From assembly GCA_964542305.1 (NCBI GenBank), contig CAZITX010000010.1, forward strand, positions 1-64,000: 64,000 nucleotides of DNA. The letters run 5' to 3'. The notes beneath the pieces were generated by a model that worked only from the letters and a program-made list of their open reading frames with translations, was not told the origin of the DNA and did not search any database. The position numbers and the translations under genes were made by a program. Shown here in pieces: positions 7,973 through 16,128 of the stretch (its first letter is position 1; the number at the start of each line of letters is the position of its first letter). Source of the DNA: DMER64 sp964542305 (GTDB taxonomy: Bacteria; Bacteroidota; Bacteroidia; Bacteroidales; UBA932).

Positions 7973-8578
7973 CTAACGACGGCTGCTGTAGCGGCGCAGG
8001 TTTTCTGCCGTAACCGGGAGTCCTCTCATTTCCAACTTTTCAGAAGCCGTTCGTGCCATGGGGACGGCTATCCATAATATAATATATATCCAGAACCCCA
8101 CGCTTCCCAGGAACAAGGTCGCTACGGCCAGGACGCGGGTTAACACCGGGTCACAATTGAAATAAGCGGCCAGACCACTGCAAACACCACCGACCATGGT
8201 GTCGTCCGGATCTCGGAACAGGCGCTTGCGCGGTTTCTCACCGGTCCCGTCATACCGTTCGTACCTGGTATGATCTGATCGCCGGCGTGACTTCCCGGCA
8301 CTTTCTCCGGCTTCCTCCCCGGTAGCAGATTCATTGGGATAGCCCAGTTGCGAGATCACGCGTTCAACAACGTCCAGCGTAACCACTTCGCTTTTTCCTT
8401 TGGTGTATTCGTAAAAAAGTTCGGCGATTCGCTGTTCCACGTCTTCCATGACTTCGGGCGCCTCGGGGCTTTCCATTTCGCTGCGGAAACGCTCCAGATA
8501 CAAGTCAAGTTTCTGATATGCATCTTCTTCAATGACAAAGCTGCTTCCGCCAATGCCAACATTCATTACTTTTTTCAT
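7973..8578 (-). CDS. Short PspC-domain membrane protein
   Basis: The 201-residue protein has the same layout as the N-terminal half of the 6093-7613 product: an N-terminal module (MKKVMNVGIGGSSFVIEEDA, then VEQRIAELFYEY) and a PspC domain at about 115-185 (RLFRDPDDTMVGGVCSGLAAY) with one or two membrane helices. It is the first gene of the pspC-padR-pspC operon, with its own promoter box at 8622-8629. A role in membrane-stress sensing is inferred from the family. The two PspC genes look like a duplication on either side of the regulator. Confidence 0.88.
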   Translation of the reverse strand: MKKVMNVGIGGSSFVIEEDAYQKLDLYLERFRSEMESPEAPEVMEDVEQRIAELFYEYTKGKSEVVTLDVVERVISQLGYPNESATGEEAGESAGKSRRRSDHTRYERYDGTGEKPRKRLFRDPDDTMVGGVCSGLAAYFNCDPVLTRVLAVATLFLGSVGFWIYIILWIAVPMARTASEKLEMRGLPVTAENLRRYSSRR

Positions 8579-8621
8579 AGTTTTTTCTTCAGTATATGTG
8601 TTTCATTAGAATTTTACGCCA

Positions 8622-8629
8622 CAAAGATA
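8622..8629 (-). promoter_or_regulatory. -7 box of the pspC-padR-pspC operon
   Basis: Minus-strand TATCTTTG, a perfect TAnnTTTG box, 43 bases upstream of the ATG at 8578. The inverted repeat at 8642-8662 lies just upstream, over the expected -33 region. Confidence 0.65.
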
Positions 8630-8641
8630 TATAAAAAATTT

Positions 8642-8662
8642 GATACCTTGTATCGCAAGGTA
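8642..8662. promoter_or_regulatory. Nested inverted repeats, candidate PadR operator
   Basis: Two overlapping palindromes are visible: gatac-ctt-gtatc at 8642-8654 and taccttg-tatcg-caaggta at 8644-8662. They lie in the divergent intergenic region of the pspC operon and sdaA, 12 bases upstream of the pspC -7 box. Binding by the PadR protein of this operon is an inference from position and symmetry. Confidence 0.45.
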
Positions 8663-8703
8663 CTAAAATAATCAAAAAAATAATCAAAAAATACAGATTC
8701 AAT

Positions 8704-8711
8704 TATCTTTG
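8704..8711 (+). promoter_or_regulatory. -7 box of sdaA
   Basis: TATCTTTG, a perfect TAnnTTTG box, with eight bases between it and the ATG at 8720. The predicted leader is only a few nucleotides long. Confidence 0.65.
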
Positions 8712-8719
8712 TATATAAT

Positions 8720-9916
8720 ATGGAAAGCATAAAAGAAATTTTCAAGATCGGTAACGGCCCCTCCAGTTCACACACCATGGCCCCGCGCAGGGCTGCGCTT
8801 GAGTTTGCCCTCCGGAATCCCGGGGCGGCAGGATTTTCGGTCACTTTGTACGGGAGCCTGGCAGCTACAGGCAAAGGCCATTTTACCGACAAGGCACTTG
8901 AAGATGCTTTCTGTCCCAAACCGTTAGAGATCCAATGGGACCCTGCGACCGTATTAAAACAACATCCAAACGGCATTGAATTCAGAGCTCTTGATGAAAA
9001 CAAAAACGTTTTGGACACCCGGCTTACTTTCAGTATTGGCGGGGGAGACCTTTCCGATACCGGGAAAAGATCCGACCGGAAAGTGATCTACCCGTTGAAC
9101 AAAATGTCCGAGATCCTGCCTTATTGCCAAAAAAACGGGATCCATTTCTGGGAATACGTAAAAATGCACGAGGAACCGGACATATGGGATTACCTGGAAC
9201 AGGTCTGGTTAACCATGAAAGAAGCCATTCACAGGGGTCTTGAAAACGAAGGTGTTTTACCCGGCCCTTTGCATCTGGCCCGCAGAGCTGCCTCTTTTTA
9301 CATAAAAGCCCAGGGATACAAAGGGTCCATGCAACGGCGCGCCGTGGCTTTTTCCTACGCATTGGCCGTTGCGGAAGAAAACGCATCGGGATCGGTCATC
9401 GTTACAGCTCCCACATGCGGGAGTTGCGGGGTCATTCCGGCTGTCTTGTATTTGAATCAAACTTCCTATAATTTCCCGGATAAACGCATAATCCATGCCC
9501 TGGCAACTGCCGGTCTTATAGGAACGCTCATTAAAAGCAATGCCTCCATATCCGGAGCCGAGGTGGGATGCCAGGGAGAGATAGGCTCTGCCTGTTCCAT
9601 GTCTGCGGCAGCTGCCGTACAGCTCTTCGGGGGCAGTATAGCACAGGCCGAGTATGCCGCCGCCATAGGCATGGAGCATTTCCTGGGATTGACCTGCGAC
9701 CCGGTGTGCGGCCTGGTGCAGATCCCGTGTATAGAAAGAAACGCTTTCGGAGCCACCCGCGCCATTGATGCCAATATGTATGCGTTGCTCTCCGACGGAA
9801 CGCACCGCATAGGATTTGATACGGTAATTGAAGCCATGAAACGTACGGGCCACGATTTGCCTTCACTCTATAAAGAAACATCAGAAGGCGGGCTGGCGGT
9901 TGTTTTGGAACAATGA
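8720..9916 (+). CDS. sdaA: L-serine ammonia-lyase, iron-sulfur type
   Basis: The 398-residue protein has the family opening (GNGPSSSHTMAPRRA) and the cysteine motifs that hold the [4Fe-4S] cluster: TAPTCGSCG at about 232 and CDPVCGLVQIPC at about 330. It deaminates serine to pyruvate and ammonia in the cytoplasm. Both alpha and beta parts are in one chain. With kbl and gcvP in the same window it adds to a serine/glycine catabolic set, though the three are not in one operon. The gene is followed by trxA after 54 bases. Confidence 0.9.
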   Translation: MESIKEIFKIGNGPSSSHTMAPRRAALEFALRNPGAAGFSVTLYGSLAATGKGHFTDKALEDAFCPKPLEIQWDPATVLKQHPNGIEFRALDENKNVLDTRLTFSIGGGDLSDTGKRSDRKVIYPLNKMSEILPYCQKNGIHFWEYVKMHEEPDIWDYLEQVWLTMKEAIHRGLENEGVLPGPLHLARRAASFYIKAQGYKGSMQRRAVAFSYALAVAEENASGSVIVTAPTCGSCGVIPAVLYLNQTSYNFPDKRIIHALATAGLIGTLIKSNASISGAEVGCQGEIGSACSMSAAAAVQLFGGSIAQAEYAAAIGMEHFLGLTCDPVCGLVQIPCIERNAFGATRAIDANMYALLSDGTHRIGFDTVIEAMKRTGHDLPSLYKETSEGGLAVVLEQ

Positions 9917-9970
9917 ACAAATTTCCTAATTTTACAATCAACAATATTGAACAAACCTAACAAAAAAATT

Positions 9971-10291
9971 ATGAGTCAAGTAGTAACAGACGACAATTTC
10001 AACACGGTTGTATTAAAATCAACCGTTCCGGTATTGGTGGATTTTTGGGCTGCCTGGTGTGGTCCCTGCCGCCAGATATCACCCATAGTGGATGAACTCT
10101 CACAGGAAATGGGGGATAAGATACTGGTCTGTAAATGTGATGTGGATGAAGCCTCTGAAATTCCCGCACGGTACATGATCCGCAGTATCCCTACCTTGTT
10201 GTTCTTTAAAAACGGGGAACTGGTCCACAAAATTGTCGGTGCTACGAATAAACAAACCATAGAAGAAAAACTGAAATCGTTGCTAAATTGA
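9971..10291 (+). CDS. trxA: Thioredoxin
   Basis: The 106-residue protein has the active site WCGPCRQ and the cis-proline region RSIPTLLFFKNG. It reduces protein disulfides in the cytoplasm; no signal peptide is present. The ATG at 9971 (MSQVVTDDNF) is used rather than the TTG at 9947, because it matches the normal start of the family and gives the usual length. Confidence 0.95.
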   Translation: MSQVVTDDNFNTVVLKSTVPVLVDFWAAWCGPCRQISPIVDELSQEMGDKILVCKCDVDEASEIPARYMIRSIPTLLFFKNGELVHKIVGATNKQTIEEKLKSLLN

Positions 10292-10296
10292 TTATT

Positions 10297-10908
10297 ATGA
10301 AAAAACAGCTGATCGTTTTAACAATTTTGCTGTGCTTAGGCACAGTGGCTTTTGCTCAGGGAAGTTTTGTAGTGAAGGCCGGGTTGAATTTCAACTCCCT
10401 TCAGGACATCAAGGTTAATAATGTAGAACAAGCCTGGAATGCGCAAACCGGTTTTCATGCCGGTATTGGAGCCCAATACAGGATCCCCCTTATAGGATTG
10501 TCTTTCCAGCCGGAACTGCTTTACAGCCGTATGCGTACCGACTTTGGCCAGGTTAGCGACCAATCCTATGGATTTCGCCTGGATTACCTGGAAGTTCCCC
10601 TGAACATCCAGTGGGGTATCAACATCCTGTTCCTGAGGCCTTATATTTTTGCTTCCCCTTATGTAAGATATGCTTTGGCCAAAGGAGATTGGTTGACAGA
10701 CGTGCCCTGGGAAGACATCAACCGGTTTGACTACGGGCTGAGCCTGGGTGCCGGTATCGAGATCTGGAAAATACAGGTTTCCGGGAAATACAGCTGGAGC
10801 TTCGGACAACTGGCACGGGACGGATCATTCCATATAGATTCGGATGACTGGCAAATGGATGACGCCAATTTCAGGGGATTTGAACTTTCAGTGGCATTTC
10901 TCTTCTGA
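10297..10908 (+). CDS. Small outer-membrane beta-barrel protein
   Basis: The 203-residue protein has a cleavable signal peptide (KKQLIVLTILLCLGTVAFAQ), alternating hydrophobic strands, and a C-terminal aromatic residue (ELSVAFLF), as expected for a barrel inserted by BamA. It resembles the Bacteroidota porin-like family with an eight-stranded barrel (opening GSFVVKAGLNFNS). The start at 10297 puts the signal peptide at the N terminus; the upstream TTG overlaps the trxA stop. Function unknown. It lies between trxA and the polyprenyl synthase. Confidence 0.8.
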   Translation: MKKQLIVLTILLCLGTVAFAQGSFVVKAGLNFNSLQDIKVNNVEQAWNAQTGFHAGIGAQYRIPLIGLSFQPELLYSRMRTDFGQVSDQSYGFRLDYLEVPLNIQWGINILFLRPYIFASPYVRYALAKGDWLTDVPWEDINRFDYGLSLGAGIEIWKIQVSGKYSWSFGQLARDGSFHIDSDDWQMDDANFRGFELSVAFLF

Positions 10909-10914
10909 TAGACA

Positions 10915-11886
10915 ATGTATGAAACAGAACGGATCCGGCAGTTTTTGGGAGACCATTGGAAGGCTTTCCGGGATATCCTGAAAACTGCCCTGGATTCTCA
11001 GTATGCATACCTTTCTTCCCTGGATGCATACATTTTTAATAAACCCGGCAAACAATTGCGTCCGGCGTTGGTTTTATGTACCGCCGGAATATGCGGCACC
11101 CCCGGACCGTTAAGTCATGCCGTGGCGGCTGTTGCCGAGATGATCCACACAGCCACACTCCTTCACGACGATGTGGCCGACAACGCCGAAACACGCCGGG
11201 GAATGAGAAGTGTTCAAAAAGAATTCGGGCCGGCCGCCTCCATTCTTTTGGGCGATTACTGGTTTGCACGGGCTTTCCGTGTCCTGGTGGATTACGACGG
11301 ATTGCACCTGCTTCCCCTGTATGCAGAGGCCATACAGGCCCTCAGCGAAGGAGAGATCCTGCAACTTGAAAAAGGCCGCACACTGGATATTTCTTTGAAT
11401 GAATACTATGCGGTCTGCGAAAAAAAGACTGTTTCCTTATTCCGTACGTCTATGATCTCCGGAGCCATGTCCGTTCCCGAAAAGAACATATCCGAAAAAT
11501 ATCTGCAGGTTATAGAAAAAGCAGCTTACCATATGGGAATGGCTTTCCAGATCAATGACGACGTAATGGATTATTGTCCGGTCATCGAGGCAGGAAAACC
11601 CTGTTACCAGGACATAGCCGAATCAAAAATAACTTTACCCCTGCTGGGAGCGTTGGCCAATGCCGGGGAAGAAACGTTCCGCCCGCAGGTGGCCGGGTGG
11701 ATCAGGCAGGCAGAAAAAGAGGACAAAGAAGCCCTGTCCCGGATAATTGAATTTGTCAAAACATATGAGGGGATGGAATATGCTCGTAAAGTCTGGCTTC
11801 ATCACAACACGAAAGCGCAGGAACAACTCAATGCCCTTCCGCCTTCGCATTGGCGGGATTGCCTGTTGAAAATCTCAGGTACGTGA
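10915..11886 (+). CDS. Trans-polyprenyl diphosphate synthase
   Basis: The 323-residue protein has both aspartate-rich motifs of the family: DDVADNAETRR (first, DDxxD and RR) and DDVMDY (second), plus GKQLRPALVL near the N terminus. It elongates isoprenoid chains by adding isopentenyl diphosphate, probably making the side chain of menaquinone (octaprenyl or similar); chain length cannot be told from sequence. The last 59 bases overlap the convergent trmB gene, the largest overlap in the window. Confidence 0.9.
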   Translation: MYETERIRQFLGDHWKAFRDILKTALDSQYAYLSSLDAYIFNKPGKQLRPALVLCTAGICGTPGPLSHAVAAVAEMIHTATLLHDDVADNAETRRGMRSVQKEFGPAASILLGDYWFARAFRVLVDYDGLHLLPLYAEAIQALSEGEILQLEKGRTLDISLNEYYAVCEKKTVSLFRTSMISGAMSVPEKNISEKYLQVIEKAAYHMGMAFQINDDVMDYCPVIEAGKPCYQDIAESKITLPLLGALANAGEETFRPQVAGWIRQAEKEDKEALSRIIEFVKTYEGMEYARKVWLHHNTKAQEQLNALPPSHWRDCLLKISGT

Positions 11887-12532
11887 TGGGTTTTCCTTGT
11901 TCCAGGAACTGGTTTTCATAAAAAGTCCTGACTGTCAGTACCGGATCGTCTGCCGGTCTTTTTTTGTTGCCGTATATATCGGGATCCGCTTCCAGCAGTG
12001 TCATGTCTTTCCGGGCTTCCACCACTTCCCGCGTATAATCATGCAATTCCCTGCTGTCGGTTTTTAAATGTATTACCGCATCAGGAACCAAAAACGATAA
12101 ATACCGGTTCAGAAAACGCGGAGATGTAAGCCGTTTGTTCGCTTTCCGTGGCTGGGGATCGGGGAAAGTGATCCATATCTGTGACACCTCACAGGAAGCG
12201 AAAAAACTTTCAATCAATTCTATCCGGGTCCGGATAAAAACTGCATTTTCCAGCTTTTCTTCCAAAGCTGTTTTAGCCCCGCGCCATAAACGGGCTCCTT
12301 TTACATCAATACCTATATAATTAACAGACTTGTTTAGCCGTGCCAGGGCCAAGGTGTATTCTCCCTTGCCGCAACCCAGTTCCAGGACCAATGGATTCTC
12401 ATTCCGGAAGATTTTTTTATTCCAGAACCCTTTAAACAGGTAATCCTTACGAAACACTTCCTCAAAGGAAGCTTGAAAGAGATTGGGAAACGTTTCGTTT
12501 TCTTTGAACCTGCGGATTTTATCTTTGCCCAT
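11828..12532 (-). CDS. trmB: tRNA (guanine-N7-)-methyltransferase
   Basis: The 234-residue SAM-dependent methyltransferase shows motif I (LVLELGCGKGEYTLALAR) and the substrate-binding motif ITFPDPQPRKANKRL. It methylates G46 in the variable loop of tRNAs. Its start overlaps the end of gldH by 14 bases, in the operon TPR-holB-ricT-gldH-trmB. The C-terminal tail (about 14 residues after YLRFSTG) is encoded opposite the polyprenyl synthase gene. Confidence 0.92.
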   Translation of the reverse strand: MGKDKIRRFKENETFPNLFQASFEEVFRKDYLFKGFWNKKIFRNENPLVLELGCGKGEYTLALARLNKSVNYIGIDVKGARLWRGAKTALEEKLENAVFIRTRIELIESFFASCEVSQIWITFPDPQPRKANKRLTSPRFLNRYLSFLVPDAVIHLKTDSRELHDYTREVVEARKDMTLLEADPDIYGNKKRPADDPVLTVRTFYENQFLEQGKPITYLRFSTGNPANAKAEGH

Positions 12533-12983
12533 ATCCGGTTTCTTTCATCAGCACTCCTATCAATACCACACCCTGCAGGGTTTTATCCGGCATATTGTGT
12601 GCTATTCGCCAGGGATAAACCAGGGTGTTTGCCTTCAAGCCCAAAGAATCCAACGGGAACCGGTAGTCCAGGAAACGGCCGGCAGGCAATGCATTTTCCG
12701 GGATCAGGGGAAACCATAATGTGTCTTTAGCTCCGGGGTGTGTTACCACTATTGAAAGGTATTGATAAGGATAGTCACGTGTTACCCGCACATCCAGCCA
12801 GGCTTGGTACAAAGACGTTGTATCGAGCACGGCAAGTGTCAGTTCCAGGTTGTTGTATTTATTCCAGATGGCATCGGCAAGATGAAGCTGCTGCTGACTT
12901 GCGGAAGGAAAGGAGCAGGATGCGGACGCCAAAAGAAAAATCCACAAAACAGGGAAACGGATCTTATGATTTCTTAGGACCAT
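12519..12983 (-). CDS. gldH: Gliding-motility-type lipoprotein GldH
   Basis: The 154-residue product has a lipoprotein signal ending LLASASC (Cys23). The body matches GldH in length and pattern (YPYQYLSIVVTHPGA, then DTLWFPLI and the closing GVVLIGVLM). GldH occurs in gliding and non-gliding Bacteroidota alike, so it does not prove motility. The ATG at 12983 lies inside the last codons of ricT (20-base overlap); longer upstream starts would place the signal peptide internally. Confidence 0.85.
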   Translation of the reverse strand: MVLRNHKIRFPVLWIFLLASASCSFPSASQQQLHLADAIWNKYNNLELTLAVLDTTSLYQAWLDVRVTRDYPYQYLSIVVTHPGAKDTLWFPLIPENALPAGRFLDYRFPLDSLGLKANTLVYPWRIAHNMPDKTLQGVVLIGVLMKETGYGQR

Positions 12984-14112
12984 TTTTCCTGCGGTTGTTT
13001 TTCCTGTGTTTGTTTTTTTGTTTTTTGTCAAAACGAGTAATGCTCTCTTCTCCGGCGGCCGATTTGAACCCGTTTTGTTCGCCGTTGCCCCGGGGTTTGT
13101 CATACAGAGAAGGCACTTTAATACCCTGTTTGTTGGCAGCGAGCATTTCACGGACCTTTTTTGCGGCAACAGGTTGCATATCACTCATACTGTGAGGATC
13201 CCGGCTGAACCACATGGTCCCTTTCAAGACATCGGTCTTTACCAGGTAAACAGGACCGTCTGTAGTTTCCAGGGGTTGCGTTACTTCGGGTATATCTTTT
13301 AGTGCATCCATATAGACCGGTGTTTCGTAATCTATACAGCATTTAAGCTTGGAACATTGCCCGGCCAGCTTCTGGGGATTCAGGGATAGATCCTGGATTC
13401 TTGCCGATTGTGTGGTAACGGAATTAAAATCCGCCATCCAGCGGCTGCAGCACAATTCCTGTCCGCATACTCCAAGTCCGCCTATGAGCCCGGCTTCTTG
13501 CCGTGCTCCAAACTGTCTCATTTCTATACGGATGCAAAATTCAGAAGCAAAGAGCTTGATCAGCTTCCGGAAATCCACCCTTTCATCAGCGATGTAATAA
13601 AAAATAGCTTTTGTGCCGTCTCCCTGGAATTCAACATCCCCGATTTTCATTTGAAGACCTTCGGCAGCGGCAATCTGCCTTGCCCGCATCATCACATGGT
13701 GTTCCCGGGCAATGGCCTCCTGCCATTTTTCCAGGTCCAGCAATTTGGCTTTCCGGTAAATTTTTCTGAATTCGTACGTTTCGGGATTCAGCTTATGCCG
13801 TTTCATCTGTTTCAAGACAAGCGGTCCCGCAAGGTTTACCAGTCCAATATCGTGACCGGTGGCCGCCTCTACCGCTACAATATCACCGACTTTTAAAGTG
13901 ATATCGGAAGCATTCCGGTAAAATCCTTTGTGTGTGTTTTTAAAACGTATTTCAAAAATATCGTTGTATTGCCGAGGTTCCAATCCTTCCAGCCAATTGT
14001 AGGTTGCCAGTTTGCAGGTGCTGTAATTCATGGTGCATTTGAGATCTCCCATAGGAGTTCTTTCCACCAGGCATCCGCGTGAACAATCGTGTTTTATATT
14101 GTTTTCTTCCAT
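12964..14112 (-). CDS. ricT: PSP1-domain protein RicT
   Basis: The 382-residue protein has a PSP1 core (about 45-265) with the typical cysteine pairs GVCGQELCC and KLKCCIDYE, and a Lys- and Arg-rich disordered tail. In Bacillus the homologue (YaaT) works with two partners in RNA maturation and carries iron-sulfur clusters; in Bacteroidota it is usually encoded next to gldH and holB, as here. A promoter box at 14133-14140 inside the 3' end of holB could give it separate expression. Confidence 0.9.
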   Translation of the reverse strand: MEENNIKHDCSRGCLVERTPMGDLKCTMNYSTCKLATYNWLEGLEPRQYNDIFEIRFKNTHKGFYRNASDITLKVGDIVAVEAATGHDIGLVNLAGPLVLKQMKRHKLNPETYEFRKIYRKAKLLDLEKWQEAIAREHHVMMRARQIAAAEGLQMKIGDVEFQGDGTKAIFYYIADERVDFRKLIKLFASEFCIRIEMRQFGARQEAGLIGGLGVCGQELCCSRWMADFNSVTTQSARIQDLSLNPQKLAGQCSKLKCCIDYETPVYMDALKDIPEVTQPLETTDGPVYLVKTDVLKGTMWFSRDPHSMSDMQPVAAKKVREMLAANKQGIKVPSLYDKPRGNGEQNGFKSAAGEESITRFDKKQKNKHRKNNRRKNGPKKS

Positions 14113-14123
14113 TATATCAAAGA

Positions 14124-15089
14124 CTATCTCTGCAAAGATAGAAAAAAGTCAAACGCCAACGAGCAGAACAGCGGACGTGCATTCACGTTGCGCTCCAGTT
14201 GCTCCTGGGCTGTATTCAGCCGTTGGTATATCTTTTGAAAGAAAACATCTCCCATACGTGTGGCATACCGTGTAGCTGCGTTTTCTTCCGGCTTGTCCAG
14301 GAAAGCCAGCTGCGGAACTCCCAGGAATATCATATAATACTGACGCAGGATCTGTAGGGAATCCATCAGGAATGCCTTTTGGGATTCCCTTCCCCGCGAA
14401 GCCATCTCCTCTGCCCAGTCCAGTATTTCCGAAGGTTTTCCGGAAAAGCACAGATCCAGCAGGTTTTGCAGCGTGGCGTATGATTGGGCAGGAACCGGCC
14501 TGCGTTCTTTGGGAGGAACCTGTATGTGCATGCAACGGCTCCTGATGGTGGGGAGCAGTTGGTCCGGCCGGTGACTGACCAGTAAAAAATAGGTTCCCGG
14601 CGAAGGTTCTTCCAGGATCTTGAGCAATTTGTTGGATGCGGAAATATTCATGCGTTCGGGAAGCCATATGATCATCACCCGTGAACCTCCTTCAAATGAT
14701 CTGAACTGAAGTTTCCGGATGATGTTTTCCGCTTCTGCGGTTCCAATAGCCCCTTGTTTGTTCTCTATGTCCAGTTTTTCGTACCACAGTTGTTCTGTTA
14801 TGTCCGGATTTTCCAGGAACGCTTGTCTCCACAGGTCAATGAAATCATCTGTTACGGGCATCCGGGAAGAAGACACGTTTTTGGCCCGGTTAACGGGAAC
14901 AACAAAATGCAGGTCCGGATGGATCCCGTTTTGGGTTTTCCTGCAGGAAGGACAAGTTCCGCAGGCCTGCCCGTCTTCTGTTTTTTGGGTACAGAGTATG
15001 TATTTAGCCAGAGAGAGGGCTTGCGGTAAAGCACCGCAGCCCTCTTCTCCACTATACAAAATGGCGTGAGACAACGTGTCTATTCGCAC
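14124..15089 (-). CDS. holB: DNA polymerase III delta-prime subunit, short N terminus
   Basis: The 321-residue protein shows the clamp-loader delta-prime features: a degenerate nucleotide loop GEEGCGALPQAL, a zinc-binding Cys cluster (ILC, then CGTCPSC), and the sensor region KILEEPSPGTYFLLVSH with PTIRSRC. The usual opening, about 20 residues with the FxxIIGQ element ahead of SHAxLF, is missing. The only start is the GTG at 15089, which overlaps the preceding TPR gene by ten bases; the frame upstream hits a stop after about 15 more codons without an ATG. Either the protein is genuinely shortened or an unusual start is used. Confidence 0.88.
   Translation of the reverse strand: MRIDTLSHAILYSGEEGCGALPQALSLAKYILCTQKTEDGQACGTCPSCRKTQNGIHPDLHFVVPVNRAKNVSSSRMPVTDDFIDLWRQAFLENPDITEQLWYEKLDIENKQGAIGTAEAENIIRKLQFRSFEGGSRVMIIWLPERMNISASNKLLKILEEPSPGTYFLLVSHRPDQLLPTIRSRCMHIQVPPKERRPVPAQSYATLQNLLDLCFSGKPSEILDWAEEMASRGRESQKAFLMDSLQILRQYYMIFLGVPQLAFLDKPEENAATRYATRMGDVFFQKIYQRLNTAQEQLERNVNARPLFCSLAFDFFLSLQR
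14133..14140 (-). promoter_or_regulatory. Possible internal promoter for ricT
   Basis: Minus-strand TATCTTTG lies within the last codons of holB, 20 bases upstream of the ricT ATG at 14112. It could let ricT-gldH-trmB be expressed apart from holB. Confidence 0.5.
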
Positions 15090-16033
15090 TTCAATTCGGT
15101 TTTTATCTTGTATTCCGCTATGGATTTAAAATTGGGGTCATTCAGAATCTTGTTGTAATAGGCACAGGCATTGGCTTTGTCTCCCAATCCTTCATATACT
15201 ACGGCCAGGCGGTAGTACGTGGTGTTGATATCCTTAGCCTGGGGATCGCTTTTCATAACTTTTTCCCAGGCGGTCAGGGCTTCCGGAAAACGTTTCAATT
15301 CCATAGCCGCAAGGCCCAGGAGTTTGTTGGATTGAGCATTGTCAACGTATTGAATGGCCTTTGAAGAAGCATCGTAGACTTGTTCCCAGTCTTTGTTTTT
15401 TTGTGCATTGACAGCCTTTTTTAAAAAGATGGAAGCCGAAAGACGTTGGGCGTTGGCTTCTTGTCCAAATTCGGCCGCTTTGTCCAGGGCAATCAGGGCT
15501 TCATCTTCCAGGCCGCTGTTGGCCGAGGCCTGTCCCAGGCGCAGGTATGCCACCCCGTTTGACGGATCAAATTCCAGGGATTTTTTGTAATTATCTATGG
15601 CCTGGGCAAAATCTTTTTTCCCGAATGCTTCGTTGGCAATGATGTAATATATTTTGGATTTCAGGTCAGTAACTTCTTCCGGAATCCCGGATGCATCCCC
15701 ATAGGCCAGGGCTGTTTCAACGGCTTTGTCCAGAACCGGCAGGGAAGCGGCTCCGTCTCCATTGGCCGCCATTTCTTTGGCCTGACGCAGATAGAGCTGG
15801 GGGATCAGGTTTTTGCAATCCGTAACAACGGACGCCCCTTCTTCTCCCAGGGTGGCCCCAAGGTCCATTGCTTTGTTAAGCTGTTCTATGGCGTTGGTAT
15901 AATTGCCTTCTTGTGCGGCAGTTGCTCCCAGATTGTATGCCTCAATGGCAGCGTTCAGATCCTGTGCCTGCAGGGAACCCGCACAGACGATAAAAAGCAC
16001 GACAGTGGCGCAAAGAGTTTTGAATCTTTTCAT
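15080..16033 (-). CDS. Exported tetratricopeptide-repeat protein
   Basis: The 317-residue protein has a signal peptide (FKTLCATVVLFIVCAGSLQAQ) and then TPR units along most of its length (for example AYNLGATAAQEGNYTNAIEQ, QAIDNYKKSLEFDPSNGVAY and YYRLAVVYEGLGDKANAC). It should be periplasmic or outer-membrane associated and bind protein partners. It is the first gene of the operon holB-ricT-gldH-trmB, with its stop overlapping the holB start. The ATG at 16033 is preceded by its own promoter box. Confidence 0.85.
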   Translation of the reverse strand: MKRFKTLCATVVLFIVCAGSLQAQDLNAAIEAYNLGATAAQEGNYTNAIEQLNKAMDLGATLGEEGASVVTDCKNLIPQLYLRQAKEMAANGDGAASLPVLDKAVETALAYGDASGIPEEVTDLKSKIYYIIANEAFGKKDFAQAIDNYKKSLEFDPSNGVAYLRLGQASANSGLEDEALIALDKAAEFGQEANAQRLSASIFLKKAVNAQKNKDWEQVYDASSKAIQYVDNAQSNKLLGLAAMELKRFPEALTAWEKVMKSDPQAKDINTTYYRLAVVYEGLGDKANACAYYNKILNDPNFKSIAEYKIKTELKCE

Positions 16034-16072
16034 TGTTTAGTATTTATAGAGTTAACGATTGTCTTAAGCGAA

Positions 16073-16080
16073 CAAAAATA
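16073..16080 (-). promoter_or_regulatory. -7 box of the TPR-holB-ricT-gldH-trmB operon
   Basis: Minus-strand TATTTTTG fits TAnnTTTG, 39 bases upstream of the ATG at 16033, back-to-back with the plus-strand box at 16093. Confidence 0.55.
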
Positions 16081-16092
16081 AAGCTTTTTTTT

Positions 16093-16100
16093 TACCTTTG
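16093..16100 (+). promoter_or_regulatory. -7 box of the M16-like gene
   Basis: TACCTTTG fits TAnnTTTG, 28 bases upstream of the ATG at 16129. This supports that start over the ATG at 16033, which would lie upstream of the promoter. Confidence 0.6.
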
Positions 16101-16128
16101 CAATTACTTGATACATAAATTGTGCCGT

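Noticed and set aside
16033..16128. ATG at 16033 as start of the M16-like protein
   Set aside because: It lies upstream of the promoter box at 16093 and would bury the signal peptide; 16129 gives a normal signal sequence.
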